DNA of 64,000 nucleotides from Anaerobacillus isosaccharinicus (GTDB lineage Bacteria; Bacillota; Bacilli; Bacillales; Anaerobacillaceae). The translations under genes were made by a program, and so were the position numbers. The stretch's first letter is position 1. Each line of letters starts with the position of its first letter. This document shows, one piece after another, positions 63,521 to 64,000 of this stretch. The stretch is from positions 3,834,164 to 3,898,163 of the forward strand of contig NZ_CP063356.1 in assembly GCF_001866075.3 (NCBI RefSeq), in the 5' to 3' direction. The notes beneath the pieces were generated by a model that saw only the letters and a program-made list of their open reading frames with translations, made no database searches and was not told where the DNA came from.

Positions 63521-64000
63521 TTAATTATTGATAGTTTTTCTTGCAAAAATGGTTTGTCTTCCCTCTCGTTCATTTTCTTCATAAAAAAGAACGTGCCAGT
63601 CTTTAAATTCAGAAAGCAATTCTTGTTGCTTCAGTTTGAACTGATCAGATATTCTCTGTTCTTCATTCAGTGGAGATGTATAAAAGGTTTCCATAAAAAA
63701 ATAACCGTTTTCCTTAATAATTGATTTAACAAATGGGAAAGTCAATCGATCAAGATAATAAGTGATTACTACTAGGTCTAATGATTGCTTTTCTATATGT
63801 AGCTTACTTAATTCAGTCAGATCACATAAACGAGGCTGAACCGTAAGCCCCTCCTTTTCGACTTGTTCTGTCACAAAATCAATAGCAACGTCAGAAATAT
63901 CAAATGCCTGGACTTGGTAGTTAAGATCTGCAAGGAAAAAACTATTTGCACCAAGACCACAAGCAAGGTCAAGAGCTAAACCTCCATTAAGGTATGATGA
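63521..64000 (-). CDS. Class I SAM-dependent methyltransferase, 5' end outside window
   Basis: 160 codons visible, open to the window edge. SAM motif I is LALDLACGLGANSFFLADL, motif II VQAFDISDVAIDFV, then LDLVVITYYLDRLTFPFVKS and the NGYFFMETFYTSP strand. The layout resembles TehB/SAM_methyltransf_11 proteins. Target molecule unknown. The apparent GTG start at 63874 is internal, since motif I lies upstream of it in frame. Confidence 0.85.
   Translation of the reverse strand, partial: SSYLNGGLALDLACGLGANSFFLADLNYQVQAFDISDVAIDFVTEQVEKEGLTVQPRLCDLTELSKLHIEKQSLDLVVITYYLDRLTFPFVKSIIKENGYFFMETFYTSPLNEEQRISDQFKLKQQELLSEFKDWHVLFYEENEREGRQTIFARKTINN

Overview
The window is AT-rich, low-GC Gram-positive DNA from an endospore-forming member of the Bacillaceae, plausibly an alkaliphile-type genus near Anaerobacillus or Alkalihalobacillus (the genus is an inference). 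The evidence is a class IV PHA synthase of the Bacillus megaterium type, Topo IV genes of Bacillus type, a YjcZ-like spore micropeptide, an ENP1-like LysM/M14 peptidase, strong AGGAGG-type ribosome binding sites and frequent TTG/GTG starts. No rRNA, tRNA, CRISPR array or prophage was seen.

Left part (1-28.8 kb, mostly + strand). It starts with the end of a pha operon (phaB, phaC), then a HesB-like protein, an M32 carboxypeptidase and a YkuK-like protein. A two-component system with an ABC exporter follows (4.3-10.7 kb), resembling the linearmycin-resistance LnrJK/LnrLMN locus but with an extra lipoprotein gene. Next come a CapA-like protein, a GDPD phosphodiesterase, an acetyl-CoA acetyltransferase gene interrupted by a ~1.9-kb insertion sequence, a GH18 hydrolase, a CoA-binding protein and the parE-parC operon behind a LexA-like box. 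The stretch ends with a YitT-type membrane protein, a 5'-truncated malate:quinone oxidoreductase, an M2-type peptidase, a YjcZ micropeptide and a SinR-sized XRE regulator.

Middle (28.8-45.1 kb, + strand). This is an exopolysaccharide/biofilm locus. Its promoter carries a palindrome shared with the promoter of the XRE gene, followed by a structured leader (candidate EAR/epsC RNA) and a terminator directly upstream of the epsC homologue. The genes cover sugar-nucleotide synthesis (EpsC, GalU, EpsN-like aminotransferase, GalE), a priming sugar transferase, a polymerase/ligase, a MurJ-like flippase, a pyruvyl transferase, a chain-length regulator with its BY-kinase, an EpsD-like glycosyltransferase, and an accessory trio (Branch-type glycosyltransferase, PLP decarboxylase, ATP-grasp ligase).

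Terminus. At 45.24-45.27 kb, between galE and xerS, there is a sequence nearly identical to the core and XerD arm of Firmicute dif sites. Genes to its left are almost all on +, genes to its right mostly on -, as expected where replication forks meet.

Right part (45.3-64 kb, mostly - strand). It holds xerS, an M48 peptidase fused to ankyrin repeats, an RDD protein, a sugar-dehydrogenase-like lipoprotein, an SDR, peptidase E, a sigma-factor fragment, two near-identical type I toxin-antitoxin-like loci flanking the ENP1-like gene, GNAT, TrmO-like, amidohydrolase and VOC genes, a LysR regulator, a hydroxyacid dehydrogenase, a coiled-coil gene split by a stop codon, Dabb, TIGR01777 and Gfo/Idh proteins, oligoendopeptidase F and a partial methyltransferase. 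Several broken genes lie within about 32 kb of the proposed dif site.
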